A stretch of 44,961 bases of DNA from an uncultured Bacteroides sp. (GCA_947074275.1 CAMTPA010000018.1:1-44961), one strand, 5' to 3'. Shown: positions 9,134 through 18,249, counted from the first letter of the stretch. The notes: a model not told the origin generated them from the letters alone. Made by a program: numbers and translations.

Positions 9134-11476
9134 ATGAAAACAAAAATGGCAATGCTAATGCTGGCAACTTGTTTGTTTTTGGGTTGTAACGATGCAAACC
9201 AAAAAGAGCCAGCAATTCAGAGTGATCCTCAGATTGAAAAGGATGTAGAAAAGATTCTTTCTAAAATGACGCTTGATGAAAAAATCGGGCAAATGACACA
9301 ACTTACCATCGATTTATTAGGAAAAGGTGAGCGCAGATTGAAATGTGATCTTCCTTTTGTATTCGACGAAACAATGCTCGATACGATTATCGATATTTAC
9401 AAAGTTGGTTCGATATTGAATGTTCCCGCTAACACAGCGCAGACTTGCGAGGAGTGGGAGTATATTATTTCTACCATACAAAAAAGAGCTATTGCTGCTA
9501 CGGGTATTCCTATGGTTTATGGTGTAGACGAGATACACGGCACTACTTATACGGCCGGTGGCACGCTCTTTCCACAAGAAATAGCGATGGGGGCAACCTT
9601 CAATCGGGATTTGGTGCGTCGAGGAGCTGAGGTGTGTGCTTACGAAACCAAAGCATCCAATGTGCCGTGGAACTTCTCTCCCGTATTGGATATGGGACGC
9701 AATCAAACGTGGTCGCGCATTTGGGAAACCTATGGCGAGGATGTGTTTCTCAACACCGAGATGGGGGTGGCTTGTGTAGAAGGCTATCAAGGTAGCAATC
9801 CCAATGACATTGGCGAAAATTACGTGGCAGCTTGCTTGAAACACTACATGGGCTATGGTGCGCCTGTTTCGGGCAAAGACCGTACCCCCTCGATGATAAC
9901 AGAACGCGAAATGCGCGAAAGACATTTTGTTCCATTTGTGGCTGCCATTCGTGCCGGTGCGCTTTCGGTAATGATAAATTCGGCGGTCAACGATGGAGAA
10001 GCATTTCACGCCAGTGCAAAATACATTCAAGGCTGGCTAAAAGATGATTTGAACTGGGATGGAGTAGTTGTGACCGACTGGAATGATATAAACAATATTT
10101 ACACACGCGACAAGATTGTGCCTACCAAAAAAGAAGCGATAGAACTCTCTATCAATGCAGGGGTGGATATGTCGATGGTGCCTTATGAATGGGAATTTTG
10201 CATTTTACTGAAAGAATTGGTGCAAGAAAAGCGTGTGAAAATGGAACGTATTGATGATGCAGTGCGTAGAATATTGCGTATGAAGTTTCGCTTAAACTTG
10301 TTTGACAAACCATATTGGAGCTATAAAGATTATCCTCAGTTTGCCGATGAGCAACACGCAGCAGTTGCTCTTGCTTCGGCACAAGAAGCCATTACTTTGT
10401 TGAAAAACGATTCTGATATACTTCCGCTTGCCAAAGGCAAAAAAGTTTTGATCACTGGTCCCAATTCCAACTCGATGCGTACGCTAAATGGTGGTTGGTC
10501 TTACTCGTGGCAAGGCAATATAGCCGATGAGTTTGCCAAAGATTACAACACGATTCTCGAAGCTGTTCAAAATAAAATTGGTGCCGACAAGGTGGTGTAT
10601 AGCGAAGGTGTTTCGTACGATTTTGATGGATGGTATGGCGATGATTTTGCAACAGGCATCGATAAAGCAGTGAAAGCCGCTGCGGGTGTTGACTATATTC
10701 TTGCTTGTGTGGGCGAAAACTCTTATTGTGAAACTCCGGGCAACTTGAACGATTTGTATCTATCCGACAATCAACAATTGCTTGTTTCGGAATTGGCAAA
10801 AACAGGAAAACCTGTGATTTTGATTTTGAATGAAGGCCGCCCACGTGTAATTTCTAAAATTGAATCGAAAGTGAAAGCGGTGGTGCATACCTATCTACCT
10901 GGCAATTATGGTGGAGATGCGTTGGCTGATATTTTATTTGGCGATGTAAACCCAAGTGGCAAGCTTCCATATACATATCCCAAATATCCGAATGCCCTGA
11001 TTACTTACGACCACAAACCATCCGAAAGTACAGGTACGATGGAGGGAGTATATGATTACAATGCGCAGACTGAAATTCAATATCCTTTTGGATACGGACT
11101 TAGTTACACCACATTTGCATACACCGATTTGACGGTCGATAAAACTCTTTTTGATAGAAAAGATGAGTTGCAATTTACCGTAAAAGTGAAAAATACAGGC
11201 AGCCGAATTGGTAAAGAGAGCGTATTGCTTTTTGCCTCCGACTTGATAGCTACCATTACGCCCGATGTGCGTCGATTGCGTGCGTTCGATAAGGTGGAAC
11301 TGGCTCCGGGCGAAGAAAAAGTAGTGATGCTTACTGTTAAAGCTTCCGACTTGGCATTTGTAAATGCAGATGGAAAATGGACTTTGGAAGAGGGAGATTT
11401 CCGTGTTCAAGTGGGCAACTTGGTGACAGAATTGAAATGTACTAAAACACATACTTGGGACGGCCCAATCAAGTGA
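9134..11476 (+). CDS. Glycoside hydrolase family 3 beta-glucosidase (lipoprotein)
   Basis: Probable surface or periplasmic beta-glycosidase releasing glucose or a related sugar from oligosaccharides. It has 780 residues from the ATG at 9134; a TTG 27 bp upstream is less likely because the signal peptide begins at MKTKMAMLML. The lipobox is LFLGC. The GH3 N-domain (about 40-370) carries KHYMGYG and the nucleophile aspartate in VVVTDWND. The C-domain (about 400-620) carries GENSYCETPGNLNDL, with a plausible acid/base glutamate. A fibronectin-III-like domain (about 690-775) follows. Substrate linkage cannot be read from sequence. The gene appears monocistronic, with 22-bp repeat arrays on both sides. 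Confidence 0.93.
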   Translation: MKTKMAMLMLATCLFLGCNDANQKEPAIQSDPQIEKDVEKILSKMTLDEKIGQMTQLTIDLLGKGERRLKCDLPFVFDETMLDTIIDIYKVGSILNVPANTAQTCEEWEYIISTIQKRAIAATGIPMVYGVDEIHGTTYTAGGTLFPQEIAMGATFNRDLVRRGAEVCAYETKASNVPWNFSPVLDMGRNQTWSRIWETYGEDVFLNTEMGVACVEGYQGSNPNDIGENYVAACLKHYMGYGAPVSGKDRTPSMITEREMRERHFVPFVAAIRAGALSVMINSAVNDGEAFHASAKYIQGWLKDDLNWDGVVVTDWNDINNIYTRDKIVPTKKEAIELSINAGVDMSMVPYEWEFCILLKELVQEKRVKMERIDDAVRRILRMKFRLNLFDKPYWSYKDYPQFADEQHAAVALASAQEAITLLKNDSDILPLAKGKKVLITGPNSNSMRTLNGGWSYSWQGNIADEFAKDYNTILEAVQNKIGADKVVYSEGVSYDFDGWYGDDFATGIDKAVKAAAGVDYILACVGENSYCETPGNLNDLYLSDNQQLLVSELAKTGKPVILILNEGRPRVISKIESKVKAVVHTYLPGNYGGDALADILFGDVNPSGKLPYTYPKYPNALITYDHKPSESTGTMEGVYDYNAQTEIQYPFGYGLSYTTFAYTDLTVDKTLFDRKDELQFTVKVKNTGSRIGKESVLLFASDLIATITPDVRRLRAFDKVELAPGEEKVVMLTVKASDLAFVNADGKWTLEEGDFRVQVGNLVTELKCTKTHTWDGPIK

Positions 11477-11483
11477 ATACAGA

Positions 11484-11571
11484 ATGTTAACGTCTGATGT
11501 GATGAGTGTTGATATTTGATTCGATGATTGTGAACATCTGATTTTTTGATTATTAGTAATCTTAATATCAA
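11484..11571. repeat. 22-bp-period tandem repeats downstream of the GH3 gene
   Basis: Units begin at 11484, 11506, 11528 and 11550. Units 1-3 share the frame TGTTRA-nn-TYTGAT-nn-GATGA; the fourth is strongly decayed. On the opposite strand the array between nifK and nifE (22136-22201) has related units: its TTGTTAATGGTTGAGGTGAT matches the first unit here at 16 of 22 positions by eye. Confidence 0.75.
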
Positions 11572-11589
11572 ACTTTGATTGGTAAGAAT

Positions 11590-11634
11590 AAAGGAGAGAA
11601 AAGAGGTCTTTACCCATCTTTTCTCTCCTTTTTT
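11590..11634. terminator. Bidirectional terminator between GH3 and the nifA operon
   Basis: A perfect 15-bp stem, AAAGGAGAGAAAAGA (11590-11604) with TCTTTTCTCTCCTTT (11617-11631), has a 12-nt loop and is followed by Ts on the plus strand. It lies between two convergent transcription units: 114 bp after the GH3 stop and 29 bp past the end of the minus-strand operon. Confidence 0.92.
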
Positions 11635-11659
11635 AATGATGAAACTGTCTTTTATTTTT

Positions 11660-12070
11660 TTAAGGTATATCAGAGAAAATCGCTTCTATATGTTTGCGAA
11701 TATCAATCAATCCGTTGATGATTTTCACTAACTCTTCATTATTTGGAGTAGTGTATCCTTTGTCATCGAAGGTGCAGATAGACTCAAAACTTTGAATAAA
11801 ACGAGCTGTTTCTTTGATACCTTCATTAAGAGTAAGGTCTATGTTTGAGGCCTCCTTGTACATAGCAAGTGGTGTGTGGTGTGTGGCTTCAGTTTCAAAA
11901 TGAGCTAATAGAGCCGAAAACATTTTCTCGTAACTCATAACTGCCATATTGAAAAGCAGCTTATTATCGAAACGACTGGGCTTGATGAGATGCTTCTCAA
12001 GCGTTTTAAGATACCCAATACCATCTTTAAATAATAGGTCACGCTGGTTTTCCCAACTAAAATATTCCAT
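11660..12070 (-). CDS. Small all-helical protein, HEPN-like, third gene of the nifA operon
   Basis: 136 residues from the ATG at 12070 (MEYFSWENQ). Codons upstream of it overlap the GNAT gene and do not look coding. Everything visible is amphipathic helix, with the pattern LEKHLIKPSRFDNKLLFNMA followed by SYEKMFSALLAHF. That recalls small HEPN-type helical bundles, but I see no clear RxxxxH RNase motif. It lies 43 bp after a GNAT gene that follows nifA, all on the minus strand, so it is probably co-transcribed with nifA. Its function is unknown; a role tied to nitrogen fixation is suggested only by position. Confidence 0.6.
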   Translation of the reverse strand: MEYFSWENQRDLLFKDGIGYLKTLEKHLIKPSRFDNKLLFNMAVMSYEKMFSALLAHFETEATHHTPLAMYKEASNIDLTLNEGIKETARFIQSFESICTFDDKGYTTPNNEELVKIINGLIDIRKHIEAIFSDIP

Positions 12071-12113
12071 ATTGACTGTAAATTGTAGGTTAGAAAATAA
12101 TAATAAAAAAACG

Positions 12114-12602
12114 CTATAAGTCTTTTGTCCAAAAATACATTTCGGGTGTAGTAGGCGAGAAGCCTTCCGAAAAATAGAGAACCTGTGCCACATCATTGTC
12201 TTTACGAACCTCAAGCGTCATTTTCTTACACTTATTTTCGGTAGCTATTTCAATGAGCTTCTGGAGCATTTTTCTTCCCTCTTTCTTTCCTCTATACTTC
12301 TTTTCTATAAAAAAGTCGTGTATATTCATACAAGGCGCAGCTTTGAAGGTAGAGAAATTCATAAAAGCAACTGTGTAACCAATCACCTCTTCACCTTGCA
12401 AGTCGAAAAGTACAATTGCATTGGGATGGGTTTCCAACCCATCGAGCAGGTAAAGCTTTTTTCTATCGGGGAGTGGGTCACCTCCACCTTTTGGGTCTGA
12501 AATATAAGCATTGACCATTTCGCACAATCGTGTACAATGATATACGTCTGTAAAATCGCAATTCACAAATTTTTCTGAGTGGGTTTCTACTTGTAGTGCC
12601 AT
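12114..12602 (-). CDS. GNAT-family N-acetyltransferase
   Basis: 162 residues of the Gcn5-related acetyltransferase fold. Strand-turn-helix motif A is seen as INDF-like MNIHDFFIEKKYRGKKEGRK with the acetyl-CoA pyrophosphate loop (RGKKEG) near residue 110. It is followed by LQKLIEIATENKCKKMTLEV and the C-terminal VLYFSEGF segment. The substrate cannot be told. The start ATG at 12602 lies 18 bp after the nifA stop, so the two are surely co-transcribed. Acetyltransferases of this kind modify small molecules or protein amines, so it might modify a nif protein, but that is speculation. Confidence 0.85.
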   Translation of the reverse strand: MALQVETHSEKFVNCDFTDVYHCTRLCEMVNAYISDPKGGGDPLPDRKKLYLLDGLETHPNAIVLFDLQGEEVIGYTVAFMNFSTFKAAPCMNIHDFFIEKKYRGKKEGRKMLQKLIEIATENKCKKMTLEVRKDNDVAQVLYFSEGFSPTTPEMYFWTKDL

Positions 12603-12620
12603 AATGATAAACGTTAAGAT

Positions 12621-14195
12621 TTAATTATCTGTATTCTGATTTCCCGAAGTCTTAAAACGCTTCGGGTCTATTTCGTATTTTTTAATGCGCAATCCCATCA
12701 TTCTTTCGGTGATGCCCAGCACAGTAGCAGCTTTGGTAAGATTTCCCTTGGTGCTGATAAGCGTGTCGTGAATGATTTGTTTTTCCAATTTTTCCAATAT
12801 AATTTCAAGTGTACCTTGATGTTCGGTTTTGCTTGATAACGCGTTTTGAATAGTTGGAGGCAGGTTGTAAGAGTGAATCACATCATCGGTAGCAAGTATG
12901 CAGCAGCGTTCTATGCAATTTTCAAGTTCGCGTATATTGCCAGGCCAATGATACACCATCAATGAGTCGATGGCGGAAGCGGTAATCCGTTTTACGTGGC
13001 GACTGTTTTGTTTGTTAAACTTGTCAATAAAATAATTCACGAGTGTGGGTATATCGTGCAATCTGTCGCGTAGCGGAGGGGTGTAGATAGGAAAAACGTT
13101 GATGCGGTAATACAAGTCTTCTCGAAAAGTGTTTTCAGTAATCATTTTTTCCAAATCTTTGTTGGTGGCACAAATGATGCGCACATCTACCTTGATTGAT
13201 TTGTTTCCACCAATGCGCTCTATTTGCCGCTCTTGCAATACACGTAGCAGCTTTACTTGCGTAGACATTGGTATATCTCCAAATTCATCTAAGAAGATGG
13301 TACCTCCATCAGCTGCCTCAAACCTACCAATTCGTTGTGTGTTGGCACCTGTAAAAGCTCCTTTTTCATATCCAAACAACTCACTCTCTATAAGATTATC
13401 GGGTAGTGCGGCACAATTCACTTTAATAAAAGGTTTTTTGCTACGTTTGCTATTATAATGTATAGCATCAGCAATCAACTCTTTTCCTACACCGCTTTCA
13501 CCTCGAATCAATACGGTGGTTTGAGTAGGAGCAACACTCTGAATAAGTGAGAAAACCTCATTAAGCTTGCTCGAGTTGCCTACAATACCTTTAAATATCC
13601 TCTCGGTAATGGCCTGCTTAAGCAAACTATTTTCTTTTCGCAACTCATCCAAAGCTTCGTGATTCTTTTGTCTGCGGCGTACTGCGCGCGCCAACATTGA
13701 TCCTACAATAGTGAGTAGTTGTATGTTGTCGTTAAAATTTGGTTGCCCGTGATACACTTTATGTATGCTTAGCGCACCAATAATCTCTTCTTTTTCTTTG
13801 AGTGGAATACATAGGAACGATACATCGAGATTGTTTATTTTGTAGGGTAGTCCAATTTTGTTGATAAAGCCTTTGCATTCTGAAATGCAAGGAACTACTA
13901 CCATATTGCCAGTTTGGATTACATTGCCTATCACTCCCTCGCCTGGTTTGTAAGTGATGTTAGAAAGATCCTTGTTTTCCATACCATATGAACCTTCAAC
14001 ATATATAATCTCTTTTTTGCGATTTAACACCGAAATCATAATCGTATCTGCTTTTAATTGCTCTTGCAATAGCTTGATGACTTCGTCGAGATTCATTTCT
14101 ATCTTGCTAAGTTCATCGCTTATCCTTAACAATAAATTTAAGTCTTTTTTGACTTCGCACTCCTCCTTGAGTTGATTAACGCATAGTTTTCCCAT
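12621..14195 (-). CDS. nifA: NifA-type sigma54-dependent transcriptional activator
   Basis: Bacterial enhancer-binding protein of 524 residues. A GAF domain covers about residues 20-170. A central AAA+ domain follows, with Walker A GESGVGKE (232-239), the sigma54-contacting loop GAFTGA (279-284), Walker B GGTIFLDE (297-304) and a sensor stretch VRIICATNKDLEKM. A Fis-type helix-turn-helix ends the protein (LTKAATVLGITERMMGLRIKKY). This is the NifA domain order and its genomic place fits: it is divergent from modE and precedes the nif cluster. The Cys-x4-Cys linker of oxygen-sensitive proteobacterial NifA is not evident. The GAF ligand (2-oxoglutarate in some NifA) cannot be inferred. It heads an operon with a GNAT gene and a small helical protein. 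Confidence 0.9.
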   Translation of the reverse strand: MGKLCVNQLKEECEVKKDLNLLLRISDELSKIEMNLDEVIKLLQEQLKADTIMISVLNRKKEIIYVEGSYGMENKDLSNITYKPGEGVIGNVIQTGNMVVVPCISECKGFINKIGLPYKINNLDVSFLCIPLKEKEEIIGALSIHKVYHGQPNFNDNIQLLTIVGSMLARAVRRRQKNHEALDELRKENSLLKQAITERIFKGIVGNSSKLNEVFSLIQSVAPTQTTVLIRGESGVGKELIADAIHYNSKRSKKPFIKVNCAALPDNLIESELFGYEKGAFTGANTQRIGRFEAADGGTIFLDEFGDIPMSTQVKLLRVLQERQIERIGGNKSIKVDVRIICATNKDLEKMITENTFREDLYYRINVFPIYTPPLRDRLHDIPTLVNYFIDKFNKQNSRHVKRITASAIDSLMVYHWPGNIRELENCIERCCILATDDVIHSYNLPPTIQNALSSKTEHQGTLEIILEKLEKQIIHDTLISTKGNLTKAATVLGITERMMGLRIKKYEIDPKRFKTSGNQNTDN

Positions 14196-14236
14196 AATTA
14201 AACAATCTTTTTGTTATTACTTGAGGTGTTGTTTGG

Positions 14237-14244
14237 CAAAAGTA
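14237..14244 (-). promoter_or_regulatory. Candidate -7 box of the nifA promoter
   Basis: On the minus strand the bases read TACTTTTG, matching the Bacteroidetes -7 consensus TAnnTTTG, about 42 bp before the nifA start. No good -33 TTTG is seen; the palindrome at 14264-14281 occupies that position instead. Confidence 0.45.
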
Positions 14245-14263
14245 TGCAAAAAAAGCTTTTTTT

Positions 14264-14281
14264 ATACCTAAATGTAGGTAT
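14264..14281. promoter_or_regulatory. Palindrome ATACCTA-AATG-TAGGTAT (site A, candidate operator/UAS)
   Basis: A perfect 7-bp inverted repeat with a 4-bp centre in the nifA-modE intergenic region. It shares CTAAATGTAGG with the hairpin at 17181-17207 and resembles the palindrome at 23579-23600. It is 168 bp upstream of the sigma54-like element of modE and about 20 bp upstream of the nifA -7 box, so it could serve either gene. Confidence 0.55.
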
Positions 14282-14330
14282 TATTTTTAAAATTAATTGA
14301 AATAGATTATTATTATTTGTTTTTATAATC

Positions 14331-14350
14331 TTTTTGTAATGTTACAAAAA
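14331..14350. promoter_or_regulatory. Perfect palindrome TTTTTGTAA-TG-TTACAAAAA
   Basis: A 20-bp inverted repeat with a 2-bp centre, midway between nifA and modE. The half-site TTGTAA resembles operators of CRP/FNR-family regulators, but no such regulator is in the window and the family assignment is a guess. Confidence 0.5.
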
Positions 14351-14439
14351 TGTAGAAAGTTGATGAAAATACTACTTTATTGTATAATAATAATATAGTA
14401 TTTTTTCTTAATTTATTGATTATTAGCAAATTATATTTG

Positions 14440-14455
14440 TGGCATAGTTTTGGTA
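14440..14455 (+). promoter_or_regulatory. Sigma54-like promoter of modE (weak)
   Basis: TGGCATA-GTTT-TGGTA matches the -24 element well (TGGCA) and the -12 element TTGCA at three of five positions, with canonical spacing. It is 26 bp before the modE ATG. A TATATTTG box (14432-14439) overlaps it, so a sigmaA-type promoter is an alternative. Confidence 0.4.
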
Positions 14456-14480
14456 ATATGTTTGTTGAAATAGTAATATT

Positions 14481-14831
14481 ATGGATCGTACTTTTCAAAT
14501 AAATGGAGCTATTGCAATCTACAAAGGTGAAGAGATTTTTTTGGGGATGTCACAGTATCAGTTATTAAAGCTTATTGTTGATGAAGGGTCGATAAATGCT
14601 GCTGCAAAACGCAAAGGTATGTCCTATCAACAAGCTTGGAATCTGATTGATCAGCTTAATAAAATATCACCTATACCCATTGTGATAAGACAAAAAGGCG
14701 GTGCTGGAGGAGGAGGTTGCTTTATAAGTCCATATGGTTTAAATATGATGAAATTGTTTGAACAAAAGCTTCGCCTTTTTCAAAGAAATCTTCAATCGTT
14801 GAACGAGGATATGAATACGTGTATGCTCTAA
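14481..14831 (+). CDS. modE: ModE-like molybdate-responsive DNA-binding protein, no sensor domain
   Basis: 116 residues forming only the winged-helix domain of ModE. The helix-turn-helix is SINAAAKRKGMSYQQAWNLI (about 37-56), the wing follows, and the glycine-rich GGAGGGG (73-79) is a hallmark of ModE N-domains. E. coli ModE has about 262 residues including two molybdate-binding MOP domains; these are absent here, so how it would sense molybdate is open. It may bind the 23-bp palindromes that follow it. The gene is divergent from nifA and upstream of porin-modA. The name refers to the DNA-binding domain; metal response is inferred. Confidence 0.85.
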   Translation: MDRTFQINGAIAIYKGEEIFLGMSQYQLLKLIVDEGSINAAAKRKGMSYQQAWNLIDQLNKISPIPIVIRQKGGAGGGGCFISPYGLNMMKLFEQKLRLFQRNLQSLNEDMNTCML

Positions 14832-14844
14832 TTTTTTTAATAAC

Positions 14845-14867
14845 CGTTATCTCTATATCATATAACG
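14845..14867. promoter_or_regulatory. ModE-type box 1 upstream of porin-modA
   Basis: A 23-bp palindrome with ends CGTTATCT and ATATAACG. The CGTTAT...ATAACG arms match the operator of E. coli ModE. It lies 140-163 bp before the porin start. Confidence 0.8.
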
Positions 14868-14948
14868 AAACGCACGCAAAACGATATTAAAAACAATTAT
14901 TGGATAATAGTGCATCCCAAGAAAAGTGGATGTATGAATGCTGATAAG

Positions 14949-14971
14949 CGTTATCTAAATAAGATATAACG
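14949..14971. promoter_or_regulatory. ModE-type box 2 upstream of porin-modA
   Basis: A second 23-bp palindrome, CGTTATCT ... AGATATAACG, 104 bp downstream of box 1 and 36 bp before the porin start, where bound protein would block transcription. Confidence 0.85.
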
Positions 14972-15007
14972 ACAATTTTTCTAACTATAAATTTAAAAGG
15001 TATTATT

Positions 15008-16327
15008 ATGAAAAAAAGTGTATTAGTTAAAAGGATGAAAAGGGGATTGTTTTTAGGATTAACATTGATGCTGGCAGGAGTGACACAAGCACAAAATCTT
15101 ACGATATTTGGTGAAATACGCCCACGTGCAGAATACAGAGATGGTTATGGACTACCTTTGACTACCGATGATGAGGGAGGATTTTTTGTACAGCAACGCA
15201 CTCGTTTGGGCGCAATGTTTTCTAATAGTTTATTAAAAATGCAAGTGACACTGCAAGATGCAAGAACTTGGGGTGAAGGTGCTCACAATGCCGACAATCC
15301 ATCAATAGGTGTATATGAAGCGTGGGGAGAGATATTGATGCTTCCAGGGCTTGTTGCAAAAGTGGGTAGGCAACCACTTAAATACGATAATCGTAAGTTG
15401 TTTAGTCCGGCAAACTGGAGTAACACAGGGAATGCTTTTGATATTGCAATGGTGAAATACAACTTGAATGATGATTTTTTGGTAGATGTGGGTTTCTCTT
15501 ATTCAAATAACTCTGCCATTTCAAAAGAAACCTATTACGACCCCACAATGAAGTATCGTTTTATGGAGCTGTTGTGGTTGTCCAAAAAGTTGTCTAAAGA
15601 GGTGACAGTTACTGCTATTGGGGTTGCATTGTCAAAGCAAGACACTATTTCTTGTTTGGGTAAATCCAATTATAAAAAACACGAACATTACAATCAGTTT
15701 ACGATGGGGGGAACATTAAAATATAAACCACAATCATTTGGTTTGGAGTTATTTCTCGAGGGATATTATCAATGTGGTAAAACGGTGTATAAAGGAAATT
15801 TAGATAAATTGAAGAGCTATTATTTAGTAGCCAATGCCTCATATCAAATTACTCCGATGTTCTCGTTGGCTGCCGGTTACGAATATATTTCGGGTGATAA
15901 AAATCCAAGTAACGGTGTACAAAAAGGATTTATTCACTTGTTTAGAGGAAATCACGACTTTAATGGTTCGATGGATTATTGGAACTCTACAGGTAACAGA
16001 GGTTTGCAAGATTTTTATGGTGGTGTACTGTTTGATTTTAATAAGAAGAAAACTTCACTGGAGGGAAATTTTCATATCTTTAAAACGGCTGTACAAGTAT
16101 CCAATTTGAATGGTAAGAAACTCGGTAGTGAAATCGATTTTAAAGTGAAACACAAATCTTATACTTGGTTGTCTTTTGAAGCAGGTTATAGTGTATATTT
16201 CGTCAATGAGAATGTGAGAATCATCAAAGGCATTGCAGGTAAAGATACTCGAACTGCACAATGGGCTTATGTAAGTATGTCGCTTAAACCTTCGGTGGTC
16301 GTGTCGTTGTTAAGCAAAAAGGGATAA
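15008..16327 (+). CDS. Outer-membrane porin of the mod operon
   Basis: 439 residues with a signal peptide ending near VTQAQN (about residue 29) and then a succession of alternating amphipathic strands, such as IFGEIRPRAEYRDGYG and QQRTRLGAMFSNSLLKMQVTLQDAR. It is predicted to be a beta-barrel of some 16-18 strands, resembling alginate-export/OprD-like channels. The last strand region is WAYVSMSLKPSVVVSLL. It lies 28 bp upstream of modA, behind two ModE-type boxes, so a role as outer-membrane channel for molybdate or another oxyanion is likely. The exact family is unsure; the membrane location is not. Confidence 0.78.
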   Translation: MKKSVLVKRMKRGLFLGLTLMLAGVTQAQNLTIFGEIRPRAEYRDGYGLPLTTDDEGGFFVQQRTRLGAMFSNSLLKMQVTLQDARTWGEGAHNADNPSIGVYEAWGEILMLPGLVAKVGRQPLKYDNRKLFSPANWSNTGNAFDIAMVKYNLNDDFLVDVGFSYSNNSAISKETYYDPTMKYRFMELLWLSKKLSKEVTVTAIGVALSKQDTISCLGKSNYKKHEHYNQFTMGGTLKYKPQSFGLELFLEGYYQCGKTVYKGNLDKLKSYYLVANASYQITPMFSLAAGYEYISGDKNPSNGVQKGFIHLFRGNHDFNGSMDYWNSTGNRGLQDFYGGVLFDFNKKKTSLEGNFHIFKTAVQVSNLNGKKLGSEIDFKVKHKSYTWLSFEAGYSVYFVNENVRIIKGIAGKDTRTAQWAYVSMSLKPSVVVSLLSKKG

Positions 16328-16355
16328 TCAGTAGGTATAAAATGAATATAAAGAA

Positions 16356-17144
16356 ATGAATGTTATGAAAAGAATTATTTTATCTATTAGTTTAGTTTTG
16401 GTAGTAGTATCTACCTTGTGTGCTCAAAAAGTGAATGTGGCTGCTGCGGCTAACTTGCGTTATGTGCTCGAAGAGATTAAAAATGAATATCAAAAAGAGC
16501 ATCCTGGTAGTAAAGTGAATTTGACTTTTGGCAGTTCGGGAAACTTGGTACAACAAATCTTAAATGGTGCTTCTTTTGATTTCTTTATGGCAGCCGACAA
16601 CAATTTTCCCTTGAAGTTGAAAGAGAAAGGGGTGACTTATGGCAATATGAAAACATACGCATTTGGTAAACTTGCTCTATATAGCACTACGCTTGATGTT
16701 AATAAAGGAATTGCAATATTATCTGATCCATCGATAAAAAAAATATCGATAGCCAAACCCGAAACAGCTCCTTATGGAGATCGTTCGGTAGAGCTACTGA
16801 AAACCCAACACCTATATGATGCATTAAAACCTAAAATTGTATTTGCTGACAATATATCGCAAGCTGCACAATTTGCATTTACAGGAAATGCGGAGATTGG
16901 TTTTGTTGCTTTATCGTTGGCTTTGTCGCCCGATATGATTGGTAAAGGGCAATATCATATCATCGATCAGTCGCTATATACGCCAGTAGAGCAGGCTTGT
17001 ATTTTAATAAAACAAACGGCAGCCAATAGTGAAGCAAAAAAATTTATGGACTATGTGCTGTCGCCTGCTACTAAAGATATTTGGGATAAATATGGCTATT
17101 CTTCTCCATTAGCTACAAATGATGTTGCAGAATTGAAAAAATGA
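16356..17144 (+). CDS. modA: Molybdate ABC transporter, substrate-binding protein
   Basis: Periplasmic molybdate-binding protein, 262 residues. A signal peptide beginning MKRIILSISL (in-frame ATG at 16365, an alternative start) ends near TLCAQ. The mature part has the ModA markers VNVAAAANLRYVLEEI, LTFGSSGNLVQQILNGASFD with the oxyanion-binding serines, IAKPETAPYGDRSVELL, and IGFVALSL. It lies 28 bp after the porin gene, with which it forms an operon. Its transporter partners modB and modC are 11 kb away, beyond nifV. A terminator-like hairpin follows. Confidence 0.95.
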   Translation: MNVMKRIILSISLVLVVVSTLCAQKVNVAAAANLRYVLEEIKNEYQKEHPGSKVNLTFGSSGNLVQQILNGASFDFFMAADNNFPLKLKEKGVTYGNMKTYAFGKLALYSTTLDVNKGIAILSDPSIKKISIAKPETAPYGDRSVELLKTQHLYDALKPKIVFADNISQAAQFAFTGNAEIGFVALSLALSPDMIGKGQYHIIDQSLYTPVEQACILIKQTAANSEAKKFMDYVLSPATKDIWDKYGYSSPLATNDVAELKK

Positions 17145-17180
17145 ACAGTTGAAAAGTTACATTAATGTAGTTTTTTTGAA

Positions 17181-17213
17181 AGTATCTTACGCTAAATGTA
17201 GGATACTTTTTTA
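17181..17213 (+). terminator. modA terminator hairpin, overlapping candidate regulatory site B
   Basis: AGTATCTTAC (17181-17190) pairs with GTAGGATACT (17198-17207) with one G-T pair, loop GCTAAAT, followed by six Ts. It fits an intrinsic terminator for modA. The same bases share CTAAATGTAGG with site A and resemble site C, and lie 120 bp upstream of the nifH -24 element, so they may also bind an activator. Confidence 0.7.
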
Positions 17214-17313
17214 TTTTCTGATAAACCATAATTAAAAAGTTAAATTTTTAATTAGTTGTATTTTAGTGTTTTATATATTGTTTTAGTGCTTTGTTTAAAT
17301 GAAATTATAATTT

Positions 17314-17329
17314 TGGCACGCTTTTTTCA
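17314..17329 (+). promoter_or_regulatory. Sigma54-type promoter of nifH
   Basis: TGGCACG-CTTT-TTTCA. The -24 element is perfect; the -12 element differs from TTGCA only in having T for G. Spacing is canonical. It precedes the nifH start by 73 bp and fits NifA control. Confidence 0.7.
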
Positions 17330-17390
17330 TATAGTAAAATAAAGAATTAATCTTTTGAGTTTTCAAAACAGTATTGATTAGTAATATTAA

Positions 17391-18227
<837 letters not shown>

Positions 18228-18249
18228 TTAAAATAAAGGAGAACACATT

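Noticed and set aside
11660..12602. Calling the GNAT and helical gene pair a toxin-antitoxin system
   Set aside because: No diagnostic catalytic motif is visible in the helical protein, and the genes follow nifA in one operon rather than standing alone.
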